58,856 nucleotides of DNA from a bacterium (GCA_030550715.1 JAUQOU010000008.1:1-58856); one strand, 5' to 3'. Numbered from the stretch's first letter, positions 19,201-28,183 are shown. Numbers and translations are program-made. Notes: a model not told the origin generated them from the letters alone.

Positions 19201-19266
19201 AAAAGCTATACCGAAAATCAAAAATAACAAAGCATTATCAGATACAAAAATAACCCACCTTTTCAT
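16234..19266 (-). CDS. CusA/CzcA-family RND efflux pump
   Basis: This is the proton-driven inner-membrane pump of a tripartite efflux system. The 1010-aa protein has the RND layout: TM1, a large periplasmic loop, TM2-6, a second loop and TM7-12. The start MKRWVIFVSDNALLFLIFGIAF and the motif YPGRSAEEVERQITIPLEIALAGMRGLRRINSIS are typical of the heavy-metal branch (CzcA/CusA). In TM4 the motif AIDFGIIADISLLFVEN keeps both Asp residues and the Glu of the CzcA proton relay (DFGIIVDxxxxxxE). The upstream adaptor gene overlaps by an ATGA, so they are coupled. The metal is not identifiable from sequence. The family also contains members with other substrates. Confidence 0.93.
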   Translation of the reverse strand: MKRWVIFVSDNALLFLIFGIAFSVSCALFLRNLNVEAFPDPSPPVIEIVTLYPGRSAEEVERQITIPLEIALAGMRGLRRINSISLYGLSDIKCTFSYDVSYMQARQEVINRISIVSLPDNASPRIIPNPIGEVMRYAVVGNRDLMELRTIQDWVIARYLRTAEGVEDVPSYGGFIKAYVVEVKPENLIKYRISLSNIIDALSNSNVNAGGRAIDFGSQYFLIRGLGLIRNLKDIENVVVAYKNGTPVLIRDIGEVRIDNVPRTGIVGLNRDDDIVMGVVVLRRDAKSIPSIRSIKEKVKELNSHILPKDVKIVPFYERGKLVDTVIHKVSEIALLGITLVLFSIFLFLGDIKTAFFVGLIVPMSLIIALGIMAVRGESVNFLSIAAIDFGIIADISLLFVENYFRNTRSYGPGKRALVQSTQEVGGLLVLSIILLGISFIPVFLMEGAEKRIFAPMVKTYLYAIGACIALTFTFLVSALMLFVKPKKEETLLVKISEKLYNRFLNKLVKVKGRWVVLQLSALAVLSLLILKNLGLEFIPKMDEGNIYMRIIFPYSISLSSAYENAKKVRDILLTFPEVKTVNFKVGRPEDGTDPTGPFNTEYFVDLKPYSQWKRFKDKKELEKAIRQKIREIFPHVDINISQYIQDNLEEVITGVKGENAVKIFGDDLFNLDKLANQVEERIKKVKGIEDVGVFREIGQPNLVIEADRDALSAYGLSVEQLMDTVSAALGGKEATQVIEGDKRFSLLVILPEDLRQNPSKIGEIPVVLSNGSYVNLSSLAKIYFSTGASFIYRENYKRYIPIKFSVVSKDLAGTVKKAQEEVKDIELPEGYFMEWSGQFKSLVEALRRLSFSGSLSIVALFTFLYILNRSVKNTLIAMSGILFSLFGGAISLFVAGFPLSLSAMVGFVSIIGVSILNISFMMSAYKEHILNGLSPEESAKRSASEKFRAVLLSSFTASLGLLPTTLSKGVGSQIQKPLAVVVVGGMFISGLLILLVIPPLLKYIYVEDR

Positions 19267-20303
19267 GGTGATACCTCCAGAATAGGATTGGAAATCACCT
19301 TTTGTCCTTCCTGAATACCAAGGAGAGCAACTCTTCCATCTTCTAACTCTTTTACGAAATTCACCTCCTTCTTTTCAACTTTACCATCTTCAAGAAGGAA
19401 AACATAGAACTTACCATTTTGATAAAGCAAAGCTCTCCTTGGAATTACCGCATAACGTTCCTCACCCACAAGTATATTCACATTGAAAAACATGTTTATT
19501 TTGAATGGCTCTTTCTCCGAAGGTTCTATATAAACCTTTGCTCTATGGGTTTCAGGATCCAGAACATCACTCACGTACTTGACTTTTCCCTCAAACTTTC
19601 TCTGCGGATATGTGCTCACAAAAAAATCTACCTTGTCTCCTACCTTTATCTTTGGCAGGTCTCTATCAGCAATAAGAGCGGTAATGACAATTTTCAGTGG
19701 ATTCACTATGCTTAAAATTTCAGTCGCCTGATCTACCGGGTCACCTACATGAGCGAGTATCTGATAGACAACTCCATCTATTGGTGATATAATATTGCTT
19801 ATGCCCATACCACCGCCAAGTATTTTGAGTCTCTCCTCAACACCTCTTAGCTGAGCTTTTATGACCTCGTAGCTGGTTTCTGCCTCAATAAGCTCACTCT
19901 TTGGTATAGCTCCCACCTCATAAAGTTCTCTTTTGATTTTGAGAAGCTTTTCTGCTTGGGATAGTTGTGCTGAGAGAGAGAGTTTTTGAGCGTATAAATC
20001 AGTAGTATCTGGTGCCTTTACCACAGCAAGAATCTGTCCTGCTCTTACACGTTCTCCCACACGAACCTTTATACTTTGAAGAGTTCCTGGAGTGCGTGAA
20101 GTCACCTTAACTATGCCCTCTTTATCTGGCTGGACAAATCCCGTTGCTTCTACGAAATCTGGTATATCTTCAAATACCACTTTTTCTACCTGAATTTCCT
20201 GAGGTTTTTCTTTTTTGCTTACTTTCTCTCCACCCCCAGTAGAGCATGAGAAGATGATAAAAGAAAAGAACAAAATCATTATGAGTTTAGTTTTCATAAT
20301 CAT
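19263..20303 (-). CDS. RND periplasmic adaptor lipoprotein
   Basis: This membrane-fusion protein links the RND pump to the outer-membrane channel. It is a lipoprotein: KTKLIMILFFSFIIFSC gives a lipobox with Cys20. It then shows the half-lipoyl/hairpin layout of adaptors: GTLQSIKVRVGERVRAGQILAVV, a coiled-coil hairpin (LSAQLSQAEKLLKIKRELYEVGAIPKSELIEAE), the returning lipoyl half SPIDGVVYQILAHVGDPVDQATEI, and beta-barrel segments (DRDLPKIKVGDKVDFFV). It overlaps the upstream channel gene by 17 bases and the downstream pump gene by 4. No His-rich or Met-rich metal-binding extension is visible. Confidence 0.93.
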   Translation of the reverse strand: MIMKTKLIMILFFSFIIFSCSTGGGEKVSKKEKPQEIQVEKVVFEDIPDFVEATGFVQPDKEGIVKVTSRTPGTLQSIKVRVGERVRAGQILAVVKAPDTTDLYAQKLSLSAQLSQAEKLLKIKRELYEVGAIPKSELIEAETSYEVIKAQLRGVEERLKILGGGMGISNIISPIDGVVYQILAHVGDPVDQATEILSIVNPLKIVITALIADRDLPKIKVGDKVDFFVSTYPQRKFEGKVKYVSDVLDPETHRAKVYIEPSEKEPFKINMFFNVNILVGEERYAVIPRRALLYQNGKFYVFLLEDGKVEKKEVNFVKELEDGRVALLGIQEGQKVISNPILEVSP

Positions 20304-21501
20304 CCTCCCCCGCGAGAATTTTCAATCTATAATAATTTTGGATATATTGATAGCGAGCTTGCAAAAAAGCGTTCATAAAACTTCTGTGAGTACGCAAAGT
20401 ATCAAGAAAATCAAGTGTTGAAATGCCACCCAAAAGATAAGCTTTTTTTGTCCTTTCCAGAAGATCGTCCATAACACTTTTTCTTTCAAGGTAAGATTGA
20501 AAAATCTGCTTGCTCGCTTCGTAATCTTCAAAAGCCACAGAAATTTCTTTCCTTATACTTGCTTCCTCTCTTTTCAGAGATATAAGGAGTTGTTCTTTCG
20601 TAGCAAGAGCTGTTATAAGGTCACCCTGTCTCGCATTAAAAACGGGAAGCAAAAGAGAAAGTCCAAAACCTATACCCGGCTTATACTCAACACCGAAGGA
20701 GTCATACTCTAATCCCACGGAAATATCTGGAATTCTGTAAGCTCTTATAAGTTTGACCTGATAATCCAACGATTTGATCTGCTCCTGAATAGCTTTAACG
20801 CTTTCACGTCTTTGCATAGATTTCTCTATAAGTTCCTCAAGTTTCACTTCTCGTGGAACCTCCTCAACATCTGCTGGATGATATTCACCTCCACCTAAGT
20901 AAAAGTTAAACTCTTCAAGATCTCTTTTATAGGTAGCAGAAGCTTGGGTAAGAACCTTTTTAAGTTCAAGTTCGTAAAGCTGTAGCTTCAAAAAATCTAT
21001 AAGGCTGATAAGTCCAGATTTCTGCTTCTGCTCTTGTATTGCTAATATTTTCCCAAAGTCCTCAAGGTCTTTTCGTATGTAGTCAAGATAAGCCCTATCG
21101 GCAAGGGCTTGAAAATAAGCATAAATAAGTCCCAAACTCAAAAATCTTATAAAGCTCCCTTTCAGATACTCCGTGGTTCTCAATTGATACAACGCAGATA
21201 ATTTTCTTATCCTCCTTTTATTTCCAAGCTCTATGGGTTGGTCCATTCTCACCGAAAACAGTGTATTAGAATGGTCATAAATTATGTGTTTCCCCCCGAA
21301 AGTAAGCCCCGTATAATTTACAGAAATAATAGGATTTTGGAAAAGTCCGGACTGAATATATTCTCCCTCACTCTTTTTTACCTCATACTCAAACATTTTT
21401 GCATCATAGTTTTTTTCTTTAAGGAGTTTCAGAGCGTCTTTCAATCCTATCTCTTTACCCAAAGGCAAAACGACGATAATAGGGATTAAAAAAAAATCCA
21501 T
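20287..21501 (-). CDS. TolC-like outer-membrane efflux protein
   Basis: This is the outer-membrane channel of the efflux system and the first gene of the operon. At 404 aa it shows the two-repeat OEP structure: helical segments (EYEVKKSEGEYIQSGLFQNP, KDLEDFGKILAIQEQKQKSG) alternate with beta segments (ISVNYTGLTF, DISVGLEYDSFG...GFGLSLLLPVFNARQGD), and a closing helix reads FLDTLRTHRSFMNAFLQARYQYIQNYYRLKILAGE. The short signal segment (DFFLIPIIVVLPLG) lacks the usual basic start. An in-frame TAG two codons upstream of the ATG rules out a longer start. Branch: CusC/CzcC-like. Confidence 0.92.
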   Translation of the reverse strand: MDFFLIPIIVVLPLGKEIGLKDALKLLKEKNYDAKMFEYEVKKSEGEYIQSGLFQNPIISVNYTGLTFGGKHIIYDHSNTLFSVRMDQPIELGNKRRIRKLSALYQLRTTEYLKGSFIRFLSLGLIYAYFQALADRAYLDYIRKDLEDFGKILAIQEQKQKSGLISLIDFLKLQLYELELKKVLTQASATYKRDLEEFNFYLGGGEYHPADVEEVPREVKLEELIEKSMQRRESVKAIQEQIKSLDYQVKLIRAYRIPDISVGLEYDSFGVEYKPGIGFGLSLLLPVFNARQGDLITALATKEQLLISLKREEASIRKEISVAFEDYEASKQIFQSYLERKSVMDDLLERTKKAYLLGGISTLDFLDTLRTHRSFMNAFLQARYQYIQNYYRLKILAGEDDYEN

Positions 21502-21634
21502 ATACTATCTCTTTTAATTTACCAAAATGAAACAGGATATTTTTCAAAATCTTTTCGGAAAACTTGAAAAAAGAAAAAAATCGGTCCAAAAAATAATTGA
21601 AAAATAAAAATTTCAGAAGGGAATAAACCCGAAA

Positions 21635-21661
21635 TTATCAAAAAGAGAGATTATCAAAAAA
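21635..21661. repeat. Short direct repeat in divergent intergenic region
   Basis: The sequence ATTATCAAAAA occurs at 21635-21645 and again at 21651-21661, 16 bases start to start. It lies in the 209-base gap between the divergently transcribed efflux operon and the 902-aa surface protein gene. The spacing is about one and a half helical turns. A regulator site is possible, but the sequence is A-rich and the region is generally low complexity. Confidence 0.2.
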
Positions 21662-21710
21662 TCAAAAAAATAAACTAAAAAGTAAAGCAAAAGCATAAAC
21701 TCTTAACTTT

Positions 21711-24419
21711 ATGATAAACCTGCTCTCAACTTTCCTAATTTTGATGAAAAGCTTTGCGCTTGACTTTGAATCAGAAAAAGTCCTGACAACAAGAGTAAAA
21801 GACATAAAAATATATTACGAAGAAGCGCTCTCACCAGTTATACCTTATATTTACGAAAATCTAAAATCTGCGATTGAATCCGCAGAAGAAAAGTTCGGGA
21901 AAGAGAGAATAAATTTCAAACTTGTTATATCGTTCAAAGAAGATGAGTTCTCAGCAGAAAGGTTCTTCACACCTTCGCCCATAATATACATAAACTATGG
22001 CGGAACAAGAATTGATAAAGACCCCTTTTCAATCTCGCTCGCTTCAAAAATAAAAAAATCTGTTTTTATGTCCGCAGTAGGAGATATACCACATTCCCTT
22101 CCAAAATACCTAAGAGTTATTCAGGGGGACTTTTTTCTCTCACCTGAAATCGTCTCTGCATTCGGAGAATACGGAATTATTGACCAGAACTTTTACCAAT
22201 ACCCTTTTTTCGGCTCAAAATTAGCTCAAACCATAAAATTTATTGAGCTAAAATACGGACAAAAAGAAGTAAACGACATATTTTTAGAAGGCAAAATTTT
22301 TCCTAACTCGATGAAAAATTATGAAAAAGAGTTCAGAGAATGGAAGAGGAAGAGAATTGAAGAGATAAGGAAAGCAAAGTCCGCATTCGGAATCAAAATA
22401 GCAAATCCCGAAAATGTGTTTGATTTCCCTTCAATAGGAGTAGTTCTCTTCCCACCTGATGAGATTATAACAACAAAAATGAACGGTGAGATATTCTCTT
22501 CAAAAAAAGGTGTTATATTCAAAAGGAACGGAGGATACATTCTCAACGGGAGAAAAAACATCATAGTTTTTGATTCAAAAGATAAAGACGGATTTTTCAA
22601 AACGTTCATCATAGACGAAAAAGGAAAGATTCACAAATTAGAAGAAAAAAGAGCGTGGTATCCAGATATATATCTTTCAGAAGATGGCAAAAACGGAAAA
22701 ATCTTCTTCGTGAAGAAAAATTTAACTTATGATGAGTTATGCTTTGTAGAGTTTCAAAGAAAAGAAGACGATTTCTCTTTTGGAGAGAAAATATGCCCCT
22801 TGAAATCAGAAGCGGCAGAGGAGTTTTTAACACCATCTGTATCAGAAGATGGAAGGTTTGTTGCTTTTTCTGTCATAAGAAGAAACGGTTTCTGCGATAT
22901 AGTAGTTCTTGACACTTTCTCAAATTCTGTAAGCGGTATAACACAAGATGAGGAACCAGACCTCTTCCCTTCGTGGTATGAAGGAAAACTGATATTTTCA
23001 TCGTTCAGAGAAGGAAAATTCAGCATATACTCGTTTGACGGTAAAGAATTTTCAAAAATACTCGAAGGAGAAGAAAACATACTTCTTGGAAAAATCAAAG
23101 ATAACGAAATTTATTCTGTATTTCAGGAAGATGGAGAGTTTTTCATCTCAAAAAACAAGATTGAAACAAACGAAAAAGCAGACATCAAAAGAAGGTCGCT
23201 TGTTTTATTTTCACCATCTTCACCCGACTCAGAAAAAGAAGGTATAAAATTTGAAAGGTTCGGAATACATCAGCCGAAAATCTTTTTTTCAAGCACAGGG
23301 TTTCTTCTGGGAAGTTTCAATTTGTTTTTATCTGACTCAATCTTTACAAACCCTCTTTATCTTCAAATAAATATAAGGACAAATATTTTCAGGTCGCCAG
23401 ATTCTATACCTTTTGGTTCAGAACCCCCAAATATTTACTTTCAAGACAGAGGCAACTTTTTCGGGCTTTCTCTCTACACCTTTATAAGAAAATTTCAACC
23501 AAATTTATTTTTCAGGGTATCTTACAACCCATCTGGTATATTCATACGGAGGGTCTCTGAAAACTCAAATAACGAATACGAGTTCGTTCCCGAAAATATT
23601 TTTTCATCTCAACTTATTTTCTTCTATAAAATCGGCAAGGCGGTTTTGCTTTTTGGAGGAGAAGGAGGTGATATAAGCGGGAAAATTCCTGAAATAAAAT
23701 CAGCTTTTTGGGATTCTGTAAGAGATGAGTACAGGAAGTTCGGTTCGGGGAGCTTTTTTAATCTTGAAGCCGGAGGAGTTGTGAGAACCGCAAGAAGAAC
23801 CTTTGCACTTGAAGATGGAGCAGACCTGAAAATATTTTTCGGATTATCTAAATTCTTCAACACCCCATCAATATCTCCTTTTTCTGAGTTTTCTTTTTCT
23901 CTTTTTTCTCCGAGGTTCAGGTTTTTCGTTCTTTCCACAAACATAAACGGGTTTTTCGGACCAAATCTCAAAACACGAGCTATGGAAACACTAGGCTCAA
24001 AAGATATACCTTACTACTTTGACCCCCCTTATAATCTCAGCCCGCTTTTGAAGTTCGGACTCTACCAGTTCCTACCGGAAGACCTCAAATACGATATAGG
24101 AGTAATAAGAGGAGTAAGGGTAAGGAAAGGACAATTTTTTACTGTATTAAACCTTTACCCTGTGATAAACATTCTTTACAAAGAAGCTGTGAATTCGGTT
24201 ATATCTATAAACTCTCTAAATGTTATACCATTTTCATCTTTTGGGATTTTAAAAGATATACTTGGAAAGTACGGAAGCTTCATAAGTTTCGGCTCTGAAA
24301 TTGAGATAAACTCTGTCTTATTCTTCTCTATTCCGACCACATTCAAATTTGGATTTGCAAATGGAGAAGTTAAAGAGTTTTACTTTCTTATCTTCATCAC
24401 TCCGGGAACTACAAGATAG
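21711..24419 (+). CDS. Exported TolB/PD40 propeller protein with degenerate peptidase-MA domain and beta-barrel-like C-terminus
   Basis: This is a 902-aa protein of unknown role. Residues 1-16 look like a signal peptide (LLSTFLILMKSFA). Residues 20-190 resemble the gluzincin 'peptidase MA' region often fused to propellers: IYENLKSAIESAEEKFG..., LPKYLRVIQGDFFLSPEIVSAFGEYG and a YGQKEVNDIF segment. The HExxH zinc motif is not visible. Residues 195-520 carry TolB/PD40-like blades, such as PSVSEDGRFVAFSVIRRNGFCDIVVLD and FPSWYEGKLIFSSFREGKFSIYSFDG. The last 350 residues alternate aromatic and polar beta strands as in outer-membrane barrels. The gene is monocistronic by spacing. I infer an outer-membrane-associated surface protein. 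Confidence 0.65.
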   Translation: MINLLSTFLILMKSFALDFESEKVLTTRVKDIKIYYEEALSPVIPYIYENLKSAIESAEEKFGKERINFKLVISFKEDEFSAERFFTPSPIIYINYGGTRIDKDPFSISLASKIKKSVFMSAVGDIPHSLPKYLRVIQGDFFLSPEIVSAFGEYGIIDQNFYQYPFFGSKLAQTIKFIELKYGQKEVNDIFLEGKIFPNSMKNYEKEFREWKRKRIEEIRKAKSAFGIKIANPENVFDFPSIGVVLFPPDEIITTKMNGEIFSSKKGVIFKRNGGYILNGRKNIIVFDSKDKDGFFKTFIIDEKGKIHKLEEKRAWYPDIYLSEDGKNGKIFFVKKNLTYDELCFVEFQRKEDDFSFGEKICPLKSEAAEEFLTPSVSEDGRFVAFSVIRRNGFCDIVVLDTFSNSVSGITQDEEPDLFPSWYEGKLIFSSFREGKFSIYSFDGKEFSKILEGEENILLGKIKDNEIYSVFQEDGEFFISKNKIETNEKADIKRRSLVLFSPSSPDSEKEGIKFERFGIHQPKIFFSSTGFLLGSFNLFLSDSIFTNPLYLQINIRTNIFRSPDSIPFGSEPPNIYFQDRGNFFGLSLYTFIRKFQPNLFFRVSYNPSGIFIRRVSENSNNEYEFVPENIFSSQLIFFYKIGKAVLLFGGEGGDISGKIPEIKSAFWDSVRDEYRKFGSGSFFNLEAGGVVRTARRTFALEDGADLKIFFGLSKFFNTPSISPFSEFSFSLFSPRFRFFVLSTNINGFFGPNLKTRAMETLGSKDIPYYFDPPYNLSPLLKFGLYQFLPEDLKYDIGVIRGVRVRKGQFFTVLNLYPVINILYKEAVNSVISINSLNVIPFSSFGILKDILGKYGSFISFGSEIEINSVLFFSIPTTFKFGFANGEVKEFYFLIFITPGTTR

Positions 24420-24524
24420 GAGCCCAAATCCAAGATAAGTAAAAAGTAAAAAGTGATACAAAAATTACGAAAAAATGCTTTTAATGACTAAATTATTTTA
24501 ATACTGCTACAAAGAACGGGGATT

Positions 24525-26213
24525 ATGAAACGGGGTGAAAACATCGCAAGAGAAAAAATCGCAAGAGAGAAAGAGAAAACAAAAAACTCCGAAATATCTA
24601 AATCAGAAAAAACAGAACCAAATGGAAAAGCTACAAAAGAAGAGAACTTAAACTGGGAAAACAGCAGAGAATTGAAAATTTTCATTTCAGAAAAAATTTC
24701 AAAAAAAAACAGAGAAAAAATTTTGAACGAGCTTTCAAATTCTTTCTCAATACACGAAACAAAAACAATAGACGGTTCAGATATAGCCATACTATCTGAA
24801 AAAGAAATTGACAGAGCAAAAGAGAACATATTATCAATCCTCTTTGTCAGCAGAAAAACCGGAAAAATTAATCCAGAACTGACAGAAAAAGGTATATCAG
24901 ATGTTATTACTTCAAGAGATATTCAGAAGAAATTATCGTTTTCTATAAAATCTCTATTAAAATTTTTGAAAAAACAAAATTCAATATCAGAAGGTAGAAT
25001 AGATACTTTACTCAAAGTAGAAGAAGAGATTGAAAAAAATAGAAACTCAACATATATACTTCTTGCAATACAAATCTGCAATTTTGATTCAATAGTGATT
25101 CTCTTTGGAGAGATGATATCTCAAAAGCTTTCAAACTATATAGAAAAAATACTGAAAGAGATTGAAGGAGAAAAACTAATAGGAAAAATCTCTGAAAGAA
25201 AATTTATATTACTCAAAAAAACAGAAAAGCAAGATTATGAGTCAGCTTTGAAGGAAGCCGAATCACTGGCAAAAAGAATAATAAAAAGTTTTGAAAACAT
25301 TCAGAAAGTTTATGAAAAGGAAACCAATATCCCCTTAAACATAGGAGTAGCAATATACCCTTACGATAATGATAAGACGGAAGAACTCGTTCATCTTGCA
25401 GAAGAACTGATAATGAAAGATACGAGCGAGTCAAAGATAAGCTTTGTATCAGATGAGATGAAAAACAGAAAATATATAAAGGTTAAGATTTTGAATCAGC
25501 TATTGCGTGCCATAGAAGAAAAAAGATTACTTTTTGCATTCCAGCCAGTTTACGAAGCAAAAACGATGAAGCTAAAAATGATTGAAGTCCTCCTCAGATG
25601 GAAAGGAGAAGAAATAAACCCAGAAGATATTCTTGAAGCAACATATATATCTGGACTTGAGAAAAAATTAATAGAATACATGTTCGTAAACTTATGCGAG
25701 ATCTTACAGAAGATAAAAAAAAGATATGATTTTTCAGTAAATCTTCACATGAGAAACCTCACAAAAGGGGTGGTATACAAAATTATGAACATAATTTCAT
25801 ACTACGGAGTTCCACCTACGAATATATGTATTGAGATAAGTGAAAAGAGCAAGCCAGATGAAATAATTGAAAACAAGCAAAATCTCCTTATGCTCAAAAA
25901 CACTGGAATGAAAATAGCTATTGATGACTTTGGTTCAAAAGAAAGCTCTATATTCCAAATACGAGAAATACCAGCAGATATAGTGAAGGTAGATAGAGAA
26001 ATCGTAAAACTTCTAACATCTGATGAAGAGGAAAAAAGAAAATTTGCTGAATGTATATTTCTTATGCTGAAAGGTACAGGGAAAAAAATAGTGGTAGAAG
26101 GTATTGAGACAGAAGAAGAGCTTAAAGAATCAATAAGGTTAGGAGCAGATTTCGTTCAGGGGTTTTTACTTTCTCACCCTATCGGAGAGGAAGAGCTACT
26201 TTCTATGATATAA
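24525..26213 (+). CDS. Pseudo-receiver / degenerate GGDEF / EAL c-di-GMP phosphodiesterase
   Basis: This is a predicted cytoplasmic enzyme that hydrolyses c-di-GMP. Residues 50-145 look like a degenerate receiver (KIFISEKIS... DIAILSEKE... ILSILFVSRKTG) without clear phospho-Asp support. Residues 165-305 are GGDEF-like, but the signature reads GKISERKF (220-227), so no cyclase activity is expected. The EAL domain (about 315-562) keeps the key residues: E354-V-L, Asn406 in VNLHMRN, EISE, DD at 467-468, Lys488-x-Asp490, VVEGIETEEE and QGFLLSHP. It is therefore likely an active phosphodiesterase. The 50-residue Lys/Glu-rich N-terminus is low complexity. The flagellin in this window gives a plausible context. 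Confidence 0.87.
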   Translation: MKRGENIAREKIAREKEKTKNSEISKSEKTEPNGKATKEENLNWENSRELKIFISEKISKKNREKILNELSNSFSIHETKTIDGSDIAILSEKEIDRAKENILSILFVSRKTGKINPELTEKGISDVITSRDIQKKLSFSIKSLLKFLKKQNSISEGRIDTLLKVEEEIEKNRNSTYILLAIQICNFDSIVILFGEMISQKLSNYIEKILKEIEGEKLIGKISERKFILLKKTEKQDYESALKEAESLAKRIIKSFENIQKVYEKETNIPLNIGVAIYPYDNDKTEELVHLAEELIMKDTSESKISFVSDEMKNRKYIKVKILNQLLRAIEEKRLLFAFQPVYEAKTMKLKMIEVLLRWKGEEINPEDILEATYISGLEKKLIEYMFVNLCEILQKIKKRYDFSVNLHMRNLTKGVVYKIMNIISYYGVPPTNICIEISEKSKPDEIIENKQNLLMLKNTGMKIAIDDFGSKESSIFQIREIPADIVKVDREIVKLLTSDEEEKRKFAECIFLMLKGTGKKIVVEGIETEEELKESIRLGADFVQGFLLSHPIGEEELLSMI

Positions 26214-26245
26214 GTTTTATTATATATTTGAGAGTTGATTCATTT

Positions 26246-27196
26246 TTATGGAGAAAGTATATCTCCGATTCTCATTCGCAGACCGTTTATGAAATCTCTG
26301 CCAGAAACTATGGAACGACCGGGTCTTTGAACTTTGCTGAGTCCGATCTGCCCTCCATCACCGCAGAGAACCCAAACTATATCTCCTTCGATATCAATAA
26401 TTTTTCCCGGTTCTCCCTCTGGAACCTTTTTGTTCTTGAAAAAAATCTCGTGAACTTTAATGGTCTCGCCTTTTATTTTTGTATATATTTTCGGCCAACG
26501 ACAGAAAGCTCTCATCTTACGCCATATATCCTGAGCGCTATCTTTGAAAGAAAAAAAACCATCTTCTTTTTTTATAGCTCTCGCCCAGCTTGCCCTTGAT
26601 TCATCTTGCACTGTCAAAGTAAAACTTCTATCTTCTACCATTTCTATCGCTCTACATACAAGTTCAGCCCCTAAACTAAAAAGCTTCTCTGAAAGATAAC
26701 AGAAATCCTCATCTCCCGAAAGCTTTATTTTCTCCTGAACCAGTATGTATCCTGAATCAACTTTTTTTTCAAGAGTGCATATTGTGCAACCTGCATATTC
26801 ATCACCGCTGAGTATAGTCCAATGCAAAGGGGCTGGACCCCTCCACCTTGGCAAAAGTGAAGGATGAACATTCAACCTCCTTTCAGAAGGTAAAAGAGAA
26901 AGAATGCTCTCCGGAATTATCTTGCCATAAGAAGCTACAATTAAAAAATCGGGAGAAAAACTCTCAATTTTAGTTTTCACAATGTCCCAATTTCCATCTT
27001 CAAAAAAAGGGAGTTTGTTCTCAACACAGAACTTTTTTACCTCATTCGGCAAAAGTTGAAGTCCTCTACCCTTAGGTTTATCAGGAGAAGTTATAACGAG
27101 AACAGAAAATCCTTCATATATGAGCTTTTTCAGAACAATCAAAGATAAATCTGAATTTCCAAAAAAAACCACTCTTTTTTTTCTTTCAGAACTCAT
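26246..27196 (-). CDS. fmt: Methionyl-tRNA formyltransferase
   Basis: Transfers formyl from 10-formyl-THF to initiator Met-tRNA. The 316-aa protein has the N-terminal Rossmann-like FVFFGNSDLSLIVLKKLI segment and the catalytic region VASYGKIIPESIL...NVHPSLLPRWRGPAPLHWTILSGDEYAGCTI. The HPSLLPRWRGPAP loop carries the catalytic His, and KVDSGYILVQEKI and a C-terminal OB-fold domain (IKGETIKVHEIF) follow. It is usually paired with def (peptide deformylase), which is not present here. The P1-family peptidase lies upstream on the same strand. Confidence 0.96.
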   Translation of the reverse strand: MSSERKKRVVFFGNSDLSLIVLKKLIYEGFSVLVITSPDKPKGRGLQLLPNEVKKFCVENKLPFFEDGNWDIVKTKIESFSPDFLIVASYGKIIPESILSLLPSERRLNVHPSLLPRWRGPAPLHWTILSGDEYAGCTICTLEKKVDSGYILVQEKIKLSGDEDFCYLSEKLFSLGAELVCRAIEMVEDRSFTLTVQDESRASWARAIKKEDGFFSFKDSAQDIWRKMRAFCRWPKIYTKIKGETIKVHEIFFKNKKVPEGEPGKIIDIEGDIVWVLCGDGGQIGLSKVQRPGRSIVSGRDFINGLRMRIGDILSP

Positions 27197-27223
27197 AAAC
27201 GAAAGTAAAAATCAAAGCATATA

Positions 27224-28183
27224 TTAACTGCGAATACTTTTGTAAGATGGGACTCCCCCGAGTGATTCAGCGTATTTTACAGCGTTCAAAATTGCTTTTT
27301 TTGCTAACCTGTAGAACTCACCGAAGACATCAAATAAACTCACTCCTGTTTTCACTCCACAGGATACCGCAAAAGATATATCTCCGTCAAAAGGAGTGTG
27401 AGCTGGCTTTACGGTATGTGAAACAGCAGAATTCAGAGCTTGGGCGAGAATCCAGAGCTCAGGAGCAGAAAAAACGACTTCTGTAAAACCCACAACAATA
27501 ACAGTAGATGAAGAAAAATACTCTTCTGGGTACTTCGGGGGATGGAAAAATCCTTCTTCAACAAAGTCAAAGAATCTTCCATCTTTTCTCACTCCTGCGA
27601 TTATCTTTCCATTTTCAATTATGTTTCCGAAGGCATTTACGACTGCGAAAACGGCGTTTTTTACATCAATCCCGCCGAAATTTCTTTCAGACCAGGCTAT
27701 GCCCAAACCTCCTTTTGTTGAGTTTGGGACACCAAAAAGTTTTCCGACCGTTGCTCCCGTTCCAGCTCCAACACTTCCCTGCTCGGTTTCATCTATTGTG
27801 TATGAGAGAGAAAAACAAGCTTTATAAATCTGTTCGGGGGAAGGGGGGACTGGATTTCCTATCGTCAGGTCAAATATACATGCAGATGGGACTCGTGGGA
27901 CTTTGAATTTTCCGAAGCCAAAACCGACACCTTTTTCTTTCAGGAACTCAACAACCCCGCTCGCTGAGTTCAACCCAAAAGCACTCCCCCCACTTAAAAA
28001 CAGAGCATCTACTCCAAAAGATATATGAGGATGAAGAAGGGAATCTATTTGTCGTGTTGTTTGCGCTCCTCCTCTTTTATCTGCTGAACACAAAAGTGGC
28101 TCATCAAAAACAAAAATCGTTGCACCTGTTATATTCTCCTTATCTGTAAAGTTAACAAACCTCACCTTTGGTATTGAAAGCAT
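27224..28183 (-). CDS. P1/S58-family (DmpA-like) peptidase
   Basis: This is a member of the self-processing Ntn-type S58 family (DmpA D-aminopeptidase, beta-peptidyl aminopeptidase, Rv1333 type). Motifs are GGAQTTRQID near the start, VDALFLSGGSAFGLNSASGVVEFL, SVGAGTGATVGKLFG and STKGGLGIAWSERN, and VKPAHTPFDGDISFAVSCG near the end. The autocleavage and nucleophile region appears to be SSSTVIVVGFTE (usually N-T-T). A hydroxyl residue is there, but the preceding Asn is not obvious, so activity is not certain. The 319-aa length is normal for the short Rv1333-like branch. It sits 27 bases upstream of fmt. Confidence 0.85.
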   Translation of the reverse strand: MLSIPKVRFVNFTDKENITGATIFVFDEPLLCSADKRGGAQTTRQIDSLLHPHISFGVDALFLSGGSAFGLNSASGVVEFLKEKGVGFGFGKFKVPRVPSACIFDLTIGNPVPPSPEQIYKACFSLSYTIDETEQGSVGAGTGATVGKLFGVPNSTKGGLGIAWSERNFGGIDVKNAVFAVVNAFGNIIENGKIIAGVRKDGRFFDFVEEGFFHPPKYPEEYFSSSTVIVVGFTEVVFSAPELWILAQALNSAVSHTVKPAHTPFDGDISFAVSCGVKTGVSLFDVFGEFYRLAKKAILNAVKYAESLGGVPSYKSIRS

